NCBI GenBank assembly: GCA_910588155.1
Contig: CAJUPB010000018.1
Span: 1-28,169 of the forward strand
DNA: 28,169 nucleotides
Direction of reading: 5' to 3'
DNA from: an uncultured Christensenellaceae bacterium
GTDB taxonomy: Bacteria > Bacillota > Clostridia > Christensenellales > Pumilibacteraceae
The position numbers and the translations under genes were made by a program. The notes under the pieces are model-generated. The model made no database searches, was not told the origin of the DNA, and saw only the letters and a program-made list of their open reading frames with translations. Of the stretch, positions 1-5,881 are shown piece by piece (the stretch's first letter is position 1; the number at the start of each line of letters is the position of its first letter).

Positions 1-89
1 GAACGATTTCGATGGGGAGTTTACTTCCCGTAAATGACCCGAGAAATCGTGAAGGCTGACGATGAAATGCGACGCTTATAACCCGTCAG
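1..89. repeat. Right 89 bases of the 124-bp inverted-repeat element, copy 1
   Basis: These 89 bases match 4090-4178 with a single difference (T at 13, C at 4102). The change keeps pairing possible, because the partner is G. The copy contains the same helices as the full element: an 8-bp inverted repeat (3-10 with 43-50), an inner 9-bp hairpin (12-20 with 23-31) and a CTGACG/CGTCAG pair (56-61 with 84-89). Its right end contains the TGA stop codon of ung. The left part of the element would lie beyond the window edge. Confidence 0.93.
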
Positions 90-808
90 GCGCGCGTAAT
101 CGAACCTTTCGTATAATTATAGTACCCTGCACGCACCCTGCCGACGACATCCGACCAATCGACGGGGCGTTCGCCGACGGACACCAAAAATTCGTTGACT
201 TTGGAGAACGGTTTCGAGCCGAAAAATCCTCGGTATGCCGAAAGCGGACTCGGATGCGGCGACGACACGACGAAGTGGCGGCTGTCTATGAGACTTCTTT
301 TCGATATTGCGTTTGCGCCCCAAAGCACGAATGCCGCGGGTTTTTCGCGCTTGTTCAATGCCTCTATCACGGCGTCGGTGAATATCTTCCAACCGAGTTC
401 GGCGTGGGACTGCGGCACTCCGCGGCGGACGGTCAGCACGGTGTTCAATAACAGGACGCCCTGTTTCGCCCAACCGAGCAGCGTGCCCGTTTTCGGCATT
501 TTGACGTTCAGGTCGCTTTCGATTTCCTCGTAAATGTTTTTAAGCGACGGGGGCAATTCCACGCCGTCTCCGACGGCGAACGCAAGTCCGTTTGCCTGTC
601 CGTCGCCGTGGTAGGGGTCCTGTCCCAAAATCACGACTTTGACATCGTCGTAATCCACGGTTTTCAATGCCGCAAACATAAGCTCGCAAGGCGGGAACAC
701 CGTGAACTTTTCATACTCCGATTTGACTTTTTCCATAAGTTTTTCGAAATAGGGCGCGGCATATTGTTCTTTCAAAACCTCGTCCCATTTATTTCCGATG
801 AGCTCCAT
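86..808 (-). CDS. ung: Uracil-DNA glycosylase, family 1 (Ung)
   Basis: Removes uracil from DNA as the first step of base excision repair; cytoplasmic. At 240 residues it is slightly longer than the usual 220-230. The water-activating motif GQDPYH is at residues 62-67, with the catalytic Asp at D64. The second motif HPSPLS starts at H185 and is followed by the YRGFFG stretch. The ATG start is supported by GGAGG seven bases upstream, and a strong promoter lies at 844-872. The family normally ends soon after a motif like GERPVDW (residues 212-218). Here about 22 extra residues (219-240) follow, and the stop codon lies inside the repeat at 1-89. I infer that the original 3' end was altered when the element arrived. 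No intrinsic terminator is visible. The identification is secure; only the natural C-terminus is uncertain. Confidence 0.97.
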   Translation of the reverse strand: MELIGNKWDEVLKEQYAAPYFEKLMEKVKSEYEKFTVFPPCELMFAALKTVDYDDVKVVILGQDPYHGDGQANGLAFAVGDGVELPPSLKNIYEEIESDLNVKMPKTGTLLGWAKQGVLLLNTVLTVRRGVPQSHAELGWKIFTDAVIEALNKREKPAAFVLWGANAISKRSLIDSRHFVVSSPHPSPLSAYRGFFGSKPFSKVNEFLVSVGERPVDWSDVVGRVRAGYYNYTKGSITRA

Positions 809-843
809 TTTTTATCCTCCGAACCTGTTTGAGAGCTTTATGT

Positions 844-872
844 ATTGTATCACAAAAAAGCCCGATTTGCAA
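844..872 (-). promoter_or_regulatory. Sigma-A promoter of ung
   Basis: Reading leftward, the -35 box TTGCAA (867-872) and the -10 box TACAAT (844-849) are separated by exactly 17 bases. This sits about 35 bases upstream of the ung start codon. It falls in the 309-base gap between ung and the arsR-type gene, which otherwise holds only the hairpin at 1004-1030. Confidence 0.8.
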
Positions 873-1003
873 ACATTTCAATCCGCTCCGCCCCTGCCCT
901 TTCCGATTTTTTTTATTAAAACAGTTTCACATATTCGCATACGCGCATATATTCACGCCGAAAAAGACAGGCTATTGTTATCTTACAAAAGAAGTACGGA
1001 CGG

Positions 1004-1030
1004 AAAAAGCGGCGGTTTATCCGCCGCTTT
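1004..1030 (-). terminator. Intrinsic terminator of the ArsR-family gene
   Basis: A perfect 10-bp stem (1006-1015 with 1021-1030, GC core GCGGCGG/CCGCCGC) with a 5-base loop is followed, on the leftward transcript, by a run of five T. It lies about 90 bases past the stop of the regulator at 1118-1453 and upstream of the ung promoter, so it separates the two units. The opposite strand also carries a short T run. Confidence 0.8.
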
Positions 1031-1117
1031 GCATATTCAAAACGAAAACCGCCGCCGGTTGGACAACAGCGGCGCATTCGTCCGATTCGACAAAATCGAA
1101 AAGTCATTTTCCGTCTG

Positions 1118-1453
1118 TCAAATACAGTCGGCGGCACCCGTGAGAATTTCCAGCACGGCGCGGTTTCTGACAAAATAGAAGATTACTTTGCCCTGGCGGT
1201 AGGAACCGACGACGCCGATTGTCCGAAGATTTTTGAGTTGGTGCGAAACCGTGGTCTGGTTTATGTTCAAGAGTTTGCTCAAATCGGTAACGCACATTTC
1301 GGAGATACTCAACGCCGAAACTATGCGGAGTCTGGTGGAATCGGACAGCGCGGCGAAAAAGTCCGCGAGCGAGCGCAGGCTGTCCCCTCCCAAATCGTAC
1401 TTTCGCACGAGGCTTTGCGTGTGCTTGTCCAGAAGTATTTTTTCGTCTTCCAT
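1118..1453 (-). CDS. ArsR/SmtB-family winged-helix transcriptional repressor
   Basis: A 111-residue winged-helix DNA-binding protein. The HTH is seen in LADFFAALSDSTRLRIV (residues 29-45) followed by the recognition region TDLSKLLNINQTTVSHQLKNL (56-76) and the wing (SYRQGKVIFYFV, 84-95). ATG at 1453 was chosen because GGGAG lies six bases upstream; a more upstream start is in frame but lacks a site. In metal-sensing relatives the alpha-3 motif is ELCVCDL. Here it reads EMCVTDL, with only one Cys (C54), and no His/Asp pattern of the alpha-5 site is visible; the only other Cys is C110. The inducer is therefore unclear and need not be a metal. A 14-bp perfect palindrome just after its own promoter suggests autoregulation. 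It is divergent from the small Cys-rich gene at 1612. Confidence 0.9.
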   Translation of the reverse strand: MEDEKILLDKHTQSLVRKYDLGGDSLRSLADFFAALSDSTRLRIVSALSISEMCVTDLSKLLNINQTTVSHQLKNLRTIGVVGSYRQGKVIFYFVRNRAVLEILTGAADCI

Positions 1454-1485
1454 TTGCTCTCCCTGCCTTATATTTTTCAATCGGT

Positions 1486-1499
1486 TATATGCGCATATA
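1486..1499. promoter_or_regulatory. Palindromic operator, probable site of the ArsR-family protein
   Basis: TATATGCGCATATA is a perfect 14-bp palindrome lying between the -10 box of the regulator's promoter (1514-1519) and its start codon (1453). ArsR-family repressors bind short AT-rich inverted repeats at their own promoters. A related half, GCGCATATATTC, occurs at both 1491-1502 and 943-954, the second in the upstream region of ung. Binding by this protein is inference. Confidence 0.55.
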
Positions 1500-1513
1500 T
1501 TCCCGACATATAT

Positions 1514-1542
1514 ATTGTAGAGCGTCGTACATTTATTGTCAA
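1514..1542 (-). promoter_or_regulatory. Sigma-A promoter of the ArsR-family gene
   Basis: On the leftward strand a perfect -35 box TTGACA (1537-1542) and a -10 box TACAAT (1514-1519) have a 17-base spacer. Transcription would begin near 1507, directly upstream of the palindrome at 1486-1499. Confidence 0.85.
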
Positions 1543-1546
1543 TACC

Positions 1547-1576
1547 GTAACAACCGCGAAATTTGCAACATATAAT
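1547..1576 (+). promoter_or_regulatory. Possible promoter of the small Cys-rich gene
   Basis: A perfect -10 box TATAAT (1571-1576) is preceded at 18 bases by GTAACA (1547-1552), which matches four of six -35 positions. It starts only five bases from the divergent arsR-type promoter (1514-1542), so both could be under the same repressor. Confidence 0.45.
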
Positions 1577-1611
1577 CTAATAAAATCGTATTATAGGGAG
1601 GTCTTTGGAAA

Positions 1612-1815
1612 ATGCCGTCCGACGATATTTTTCGCATACTTCTGATTGTTCTGCTGCTGACCAACGGCAACGAAAGCGGCGATTTCACATCCGTCAACGA
1701 GACCGTTATCGCCGCGCTTTTGCTTATGTCCTGCGGCGGCGCAAATAACAATTGCAGTCGCGACCGTGGCTGCGGTTGCGGCTGCAATAATTCAAACGTC
1801 AATACTTCGTTCTGA
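1612..1815 (+). CDS. Small Cys-rich membrane-associated protein, unknown function
   Basis: A 67-residue protein that I do not recognise. Two short hydrophobic stretches can be seen: FRILLIVLLL (about residues 7-16) and VIAALLLM (about 32-39). A Cys/Asn/Gly-rich tail follows, with SCGG then a GCGCGCNN cluster, giving five Cys in all. AGGGAGG stands ten bases before the ATG, and a TATAAT box lies farther upstream. The gene is convergent with argS, only 15 bases apart. Its divergent neighbour is an ArsR-family repressor, a family that often controls an adjacent divergent gene. The Cys cluster would fit metal or thiol chemistry, but that is inference. The main doubt is its shortness; the ribosome site and membrane pattern argue that it is real. 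Confidence 0.6.
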   Translation: MPSDDIFRILLIVLLLTNGNESGDFTSVNETVIAALLLMSCGGANNNCSRDRGCGCGCNNSNVNTSF

Positions 1816-1830
1816 TTTCAAGCGCGTTTT

Positions 1831-3516
1831 TTACATCTTGTCCGGCGACTCTATAAGCAGCAGATTCAGTCCGTCTTTCAGCGTTTTTCTGACACATTCG
1901 GACAACATAAGTCTGGCTTTCGTGACCTCTTCCCTTTCGCCCGCGATGCGATGGTCGACATAGAAAGCGTTGTAGCTCTGCGCGAGGTCTATGAGATATT
2001 TTGCCAACAGGCTGGGTTCGTACTTCTCCGCCGCATCGCGTATGACGGCGTCATATCTGTTCAGCAGCGTCACGACTGCCGCCGCCGCGTCGTCGGTCAA
2101 AAGCGAGAAATCGACGTTTTCCAGCTTCGGCTCGCCGCACTTGACGCGCACTGAACGGCAACGCGCCTGCGTATATTGGAGATACGGCGCGGTCTCGCCC
2201 TCGAACGACAGCGCTTTGTCGTAGGAGAAAACCAGGTCTTTGATTTTCGCCGTGGACAGCGCCATAAACACCACTGCGCCCACGCCGACCTGCTGTGCGA
2301 TTTTATCCTTGTCGTTCAAGTCGGGGTTCTTTTCTTCTATGACTTTTTTTGCTTTCTCCACGGCGGTATCCAGCACGTCGGAAAGATATACGACGTTGCC
2401 GCTTCGCGTGGACAGGCTGCCGCCGCCTTCCAGCGACACCATACCGAACGGGACGTGAACGCAATCTTCCGCCCACTCGCAGCCCATAAGTTCCAAAACT
2501 TTGAACACCTGCTTGAAGTGCAGATTTTGCTGATATGCCACAACGTACAGATTTTTATCGAAATCGTACGTCTTTTTTCTGTATACCGCCGCCGCCAAGT
2601 CGCGGGTGGCGTACAGCGACGCGCCGTCGCTGCGCAATATCAGGCAGGGCGGCATATTATAGTCGGACAAATCGACTATGCTTGCGCCGTCGCTCTGTTT
2701 CAAAAGGTTCTTTTCTTTCAGCGTTTCGATTACGCCGTCCATTTTGTCGTTGTAAAAACTCTCGCCGTTGTAGCTGTCGAATTCTATGCCCAGACGCTTA
2801 TAGACTTTGTCGACTTCTTCGAGCGTGACGGCCTTGAAATATTTAAACAACTCCGTCGCCTCTTTGTCGCCGTCCTCTATCTTTTTGAACCAAGCTCTCG
2901 CTTCGTCGTCGAGTTTCGGATTCTCTTCCGCCTCTTTGTGAAAACGCACGTACAATTCCACGAGCGCATTGACACCGCGCTTTTCGACGTCCTTTCTGTC
3001 GCCCCACTTTTTGAATGCGACAATCATTTTTCCGAACTGCGTACCCCAATCGCCGAGGTGATTTATGCCCACGACATTGTAGCCGAGCCGCTTGTAAATT
3101 CTGTACAGCGAACCGCCTATCGCCGTCGTCAAAAGGTGTCCGATATGGAAAGGCTTTGCGATGTTTATCGAAGAATAATCGAGGCAGATTGTTTTGCCGT
3201 TCGGCTTTTCGGCTTTGAAAGACTCGCCGCCGCCATAGACTTCGGTCAGCACCTTTTCCGCCATAAACTTGCGGTCTAATCTGAAATTCACGTAGCCGCC
3301 CACGTTTTCGGCGGTGAAGTATTCGCTTGAAACGTTTTTCGCCATTTCTTCCGCTATCGCCTGCGGGGACTTTTTGAGTTCCTTGGCAAAACGGAAACAC
3401 GGCAGACAGTAGTCGCCCATATCAAGCGACGCGCACGCGCCCAGCATAGGATATGCCTGCTCTTTCGTCAAAAAGCCGCAATTCAAATTTTCGACTATAA
3501 TTTTTTTAAAGTCCAA
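1831..3516 (-). CDS. argS: Arginyl-tRNA synthetase, class I
   Basis: Charges tRNA-Arg with arginine using ATP; cytoplasmic and essential. The 561 residues match the usual length. The N-terminal tRNA-binding domain (about 1-100) leads to the class I signature FHIGHLLTT with HIGH at 124-127, then INHLGDWGTQFGK. The region STRSGNVVYL stands where other class I enzymes have KMSKS. The C-terminal helical anticodon domain contains AQSYNAFYVDHRI and ends LIESPDKM, as is typical. The start is a TTG codon (3514-3516): no ATG fits, and AGGAAG lies about eight bases before it. The gene faces the repeat array at 3561-4178, and no clear promoter is visible outside the repeats. No terminator separates it from the convergent small gene ending at 1815. 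Confidence 0.97.
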   Translation of the reverse strand: MDFKKIIVENLNCGFLTKEQAYPMLGACASLDMGDYCLPCFRFAKELKKSPQAIAEEMAKNVSSEYFTAENVGGYVNFRLDRKFMAEKVLTEVYGGGESFKAEKPNGKTICLDYSSINIAKPFHIGHLLTTAIGGSLYRIYKRLGYNVVGINHLGDWGTQFGKMIVAFKKWGDRKDVEKRGVNALVELYVRFHKEAEENPKLDDEARAWFKKIEDGDKEATELFKYFKAVTLEEVDKVYKRLGIEFDSYNGESFYNDKMDGVIETLKEKNLLKQSDGASIVDLSDYNMPPCLILRSDGASLYATRDLAAAVYRKKTYDFDKNLYVVAYQQNLHFKQVFKVLELMGCEWAEDCVHVPFGMVSLEGGGSLSTRSGNVVYLSDVLDTAVEKAKKVIEEKNPDLNDKDKIAQQVGVGAVVFMALSTAKIKDLVFSYDKALSFEGETAPYLQYTQARCRSVRVKCGEPKLENVDFSLLTDDAAAAVVTLLNRYDAVIRDAAEKYEPSLLAKYLIDLAQSYNAFYVDHRIAGEREEVTKARLMLSECVRKTLKDGLNLLLIESPDKM

Positions 3517-3560
3517 TTTCTTCTTCCTTTAAAGATGTTTTTTCAGTCGGATAAAATAAA

Positions 3561-3749
3561 GATTAGAAGCGAGCAGTGCAAGGAAAGCAAGCATTTTTGT
3601 TCAGCCGAGCGAGCGCATTGACACAAACAAAATGTTAAAATTCACGAGCCGTGCAGGCGAGTCCTTTTTAAGTTCGACCGAGTCGTGACAAGCAAGCAAG
3701 AACGGCTTTTGCCGTTCGCCGCGCAGCGACGACTCGCGTTTGGTCGAAA
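3561..3749 (+). repeat. Structured repeat unit 1
   Basis: About 190 bases, repeated at 3760-3946 with substitutions and short indels. It starts with TTAGAAGCGAGCA and ends with TTTGGTCGAAA. The right half can fold into nested stems: TTCGACC (3673-3679) with GGTCGAA (3742-3748), GAGTCG (3680-3685) with CGACTC (3730-3735), and a tip hairpin GAACGGC (3700-3706) / GCCGTTC (3711-3717) with a TTTT loop. A competing helix GCGAGTC (3657-3663) with GACTCGC (3731-3737) uses the same strand as the second stem. The orientation is nominal. No gene lies here. Confidence 0.88.
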
Positions 3750-3759
3750 TGTCCTGACG

Positions 3760-3946
3760 GGTTAGAAGCGAGCAAGACAAGGAAAACAAGTTTCGACGCA
3801 GCCGAGCGAACACATTGACACAAATAAAATGATTAAATACACGAGCCGTGCAGGCGAGTCCTTTTAAAGTTCGACCGAGTCGTGACAAGCAAGCAAGAAC
3901 GGCTTTTGCCGTTCGCGGCGCAGCGACGACTCGCGTTTGGTCGAAA
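3760..3946 (+). repeat. Structured repeat unit 2
   Basis: Second tandem copy, directly preceded by CTGACGG (3754-3760), so that CTGACGGGTTAGAAGCG spans 3754-3770. All stems of unit 1 are kept: TTCGACC (3870-3876) with GGTCGAA (3939-3945), the GAGTCG/CGACTC pair and the GAACGGC/GCCGTTC hairpin. Most differences from unit 1 are in the left half and in an indel near the T/A run. That indel shifts the reading frame, so the unit is not conserved as protein. Confidence 0.88.
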
Positions 3947-4054
3947 GAAGGAAGGCGCGGATTTTGCACAGGGCGCGTACACACCCGTACGCAACCGAAG
4001 CATAAACGCAAACCGACGATGTATTGCAAAATGTCAAACTCGTTCATTGCGGCT

Positions 4055-4178
4055 CTGACGGGTTAGAAGCGAGCAGTTCGAGGAAGTCCGAACGATTTCG
4101 ACGGGGAGTTTACTTCCCGTAAATGACCCGAGAAATCGTGAAGGCTGACGATGAAATGCGACGCTTATAACCCGTCAG
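4055..4178. repeat. 124-bp element with 17-bp terminal inverted repeats
   Basis: The left end CTGACGGGTTAGAAGCG (4055-4071) and the right end CGCTTATAACCCGTCAG (4162-4178) are inverted repeats with one mismatch. Inside are an 8-bp inverted repeat (4092-4099 with 4132-4139), a 9-bp hairpin with one G-T pair (4101-4109 with 4112-4120), and CTGACG/CGTCAG (4145-4150 with 4173-4178). The left 17 bases also occur at 3754-3770 in direct orientation. The right 89 bases recur at 1-89. The small size, terminal repeats and lack of coding resemble a MITE or REP-type element. Its right end contains the TGA stop of ychF. Confidence 0.85.
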
Positions 4179-5266
4179 ACGTTGAAGCGGAATAACACGA
4201 CATCCCCGTCCCGCATAACATACTCCTTTCCTTCGCTTCTGACTTTGCCCTTTTCTTTGGCGGCATTGAAACTGCCGAGAGCGACGAGGTCGTCGTAGGA
4301 AACTATTTCCGCGCGAATGAAGCCTTTTTCGAAATCGCTGTGAATTTTTCCTGCCGCCTGCGGAGCTTTCGTACCGCGTTCCACGGTCCAGGCGCGAACT
4401 TCTTTTTCGCCTGCGGTCAGATAGCTCATAAGACCCAAAAGGTCGTAGCCCGTTTTTATTATGCGGCTCAAACCGCTTTCGCCGAGTCCGAGTTCCTCCA
4501 AAAACATTCCGCGTTCCTCTTTCGGGAGGCGGGAAATCTCTTCTTCGACTTTGGCGCAAATCACTATTACCGCGCTGTTTTCGGCGGCGGCGTATTCTCT
4601 GACCGCCTTTACGTAATCGTTTTCCGCACAGCCTATGTCGTTTTCGAAAATATTCGCACAGTATATCACGGGTTTGTCCGTCAAAAGGAAGAACGACTTC
4701 GTCATTTCGCGTTCGTCGTCGTTCAGCGTCAGCGTGCGCACACACTTGCCGCTTTCCAGACAGTCATACAGTTTTTTGCAAAGCTGCGCCTCTTCGGCGT
4801 ATTTCTTCTCGCCCGTCTTGACGTATTTTTCAGCTTTGTCCAAACGCTTTTTGACGGTTTCCATATCTGCGAGCACCAACTCCAAATTCACGGTGTCGAT
4901 GTCTCTGACGGGGTCTACGCTGCCGTCGACGTGAATGATGTTTTCGTCGTCGAAACAGCGCACGACGTGCACGACGGCATCAACTTCGCGGATATGCGAA
5001 AGAAATTTATTTCCGAGTCCCTCGCCCGCGCTCGCGCCTTTGACAAGACCTGCGATGTCCACGAACTCCAAAACGGCGGGCGTCACTTTTTTGGTTTCGT
5101 AGAGCTTTGCCAGCACGTCGAGACGCTCGTCGGGAACGGCAACCATTCCGACGTTCGGTTCTATCGTGCAGAACGGATAGTTCGCGCATTCCGCGCCTGC
5201 TTCCGTGATTGCGTTGAACAGCGTGCTCTTGCCGACGTTGGGCAAGCCGACGACTCCCAATTTCAT
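4175..5266 (-). CDS. ychF: Ribosome-associated P-loop ATPase YchF (Obg family, OLA1-like)
   Basis: A 363-residue member of the universally conserved YchF/OLA1 branch of Obg-like NTPases; in known members it prefers ATP and binds ribosomes. The Walker A motif GLPNVGKST is at residues 7-15, followed by NYPFCTIEPNVG (switch I), the G3 motif DIAGLVKGASAGEGLGN and the degenerate G4 stretch CANIFEND. The C-terminal TGS-like domain ends with the family's usual DGDVVLFRFNV, so the protein is full length. GAGG nine bases before the ATG supports the start. A strong promoter lies at 5337-5365, only 11 bases past the preceding gene's stop. The stop codon TGA falls exactly within the end of the repeat element at 4055-4178. 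Confidence 0.97.
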   Translation of the reverse strand: MKLGVVGLPNVGKSTLFNAITEAGAECANYPFCTIEPNVGMVAVPDERLDVLAKLYETKKVTPAVLEFVDIAGLVKGASAGEGLGNKFLSHIREVDAVVHVVRCFDDENIIHVDGSVDPVRDIDTVNLELVLADMETVKKRLDKAEKYVKTGEKKYAEEAQLCKKLYDCLESGKCVRTLTLNDDEREMTKSFFLLTDKPVIYCANIFENDIGCAENDYVKAVREYAAAENSAVIVICAKVEEEISRLPKEERGMFLEELGLGESGLSRIIKTGYDLLGLMSYLTAGEKEVRAWTVERGTKAPQAAGKIHSDFEKGFIRAEIVSYDDLVALGSFNAAKEKGKVRSEGKEYVMRDGDVVLFRFNV

Positions 5267-5302
5267 AGTTTACGACCTCGTTTTTTATTTTTTTCGCATA
5301 TA

Positions 5303-5325
5303 AGCAAAAGGGCGAGAGCTTTTGC
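5303..5325 (-). promoter_or_regulatory. Hairpin in the ychF 5' leader
   Basis: AGCAAAAG (5303-5310) and CTTTTGCT (5318-5325) form a perfect 8-bp inverted repeat around a short loop. The hairpin lies at the very start of the predicted ychF transcript. An overlapping GAGC/GCTC pairing is also possible. The leftward strand has no T run directly after the stem, so it does not look like a terminator. Its role is unknown. Confidence 0.4.
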
Positions 5326-5336
5326 TCCCGTCCTTT

Positions 5337-5365
5337 ATTATAACCGAAACTTTTCCATATTGCAA
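5337..5365 (-). promoter_or_regulatory. Sigma-A promoter of ychF
   Basis: Reading leftward, TTGCAA (5360-5365) and TATAAT (5337-5342) are separated by 17 bases. Transcription would begin near 5330, about 65 bases upstream of the ychF start. Confidence 0.82.
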
Positions 5366-5376
5366 GCGTTTTTCAA

Positions 5377-5808
5377 TCAGTACAGGCTTTCGGTAAGCCA
5401 CGCATTGATTATCTTTTGAAGCTGTCTGTCGTATGCCTGTTTCAGGCTGTAATACTCGTCCCACTTTGCCGAAATGTGCGTCTGCGTATCGTCGAGTTCT
5501 TTTTTCAAATCAAACATAACCTTGAACGTTTCGTCCAATTCTTTCTTCATATCTTCGTATCTTTCGGCGTTTGCGTCTCTGACGTCGGACTTTCTCGGCT
5601 GCGGACGGCGAAGCGGAGGTCTGGGTCTTACTTTGTCCGTTTCTTCTGCGTCGAAGTCGTATTCGGGTGCGTCGCACTCGACGTCGCAAACTATCTGCGT
5701 GCGGCAGGAAATCTCCTGCACGGCTTTTTCTTCGCAAGGCAGCGCCTCGTTTGCTCCGCCTGCTATCAATGCCGTCAAAAGCGGCAAAAGGCTAACGAAT
5801 ATTTTCAT
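5377..5808 (-). CDS. Small secreted coiled-coil protein, unknown function
   Basis: 143 residues, not recognised. The first 17 or so residues (MKIFVSLLPLLTALIAGG) look like a signal peptide with no clear lipobox. Next comes a Cys-containing segment with four Cys (about residues 25-45), then an acidic-to-basic linker rich in Pro and Arg (about 50-73, RPRPPLRRPQPR). The C-terminal half (about 78-135) is highly charged with heptad-like spacing and probably forms a coiled coil. AAGGAG nine bases before the ATG supports the start. It follows the M23 peptidase gene by 73 bases on the same strand. I infer an envelope role, perhaps a partner or regulator of cell-wall hydrolysis. Domain names should not be assumed. 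Confidence 0.72.
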   Translation of the reverse strand: MKIFVSLLPLLTALIAGGANEALPCEEKAVQEISCRTQIVCDVECDAPEYDFDAEETDKVRPRPPLRRPQPRKSDVRDANAERYEDMKKELDETFKVMFDLKKELDDTQTHISAKWDEYYSLKQAYDRQLQKIINAWLTESLY

Positions 5809-5881
5809 TGCGAAAATCTCCTTTTATAAAATTTGTCAAAGGTAGTATCTTCCGCTTTTTTCCGTTTTATGCAAATTTGTT

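Noticed and set aside
3668..3690. GTTCGACC in the repeat resembles a tRNA T-loop
   Set aside because: No acceptor stem, anticodon arm or correct spacing can be built around it; the sequence instead pairs with GGTCGAA 60 bases away.
3601..4047. A 148-codon open frame across the repeat units on the minus strand
   Set aside because: The two units are read in different frames within it, and the indel between units would break a protein. The DNA structure is conserved, not the reading frame.
3754..4178. Repeats considered as integron attC sites or a CRISPR array
   Set aside because: There is no GTTRRRY core in the right place, no cassette genes, and the spacing is not regular. Units of about 190 bases with no uniform spacers are not CRISPR.
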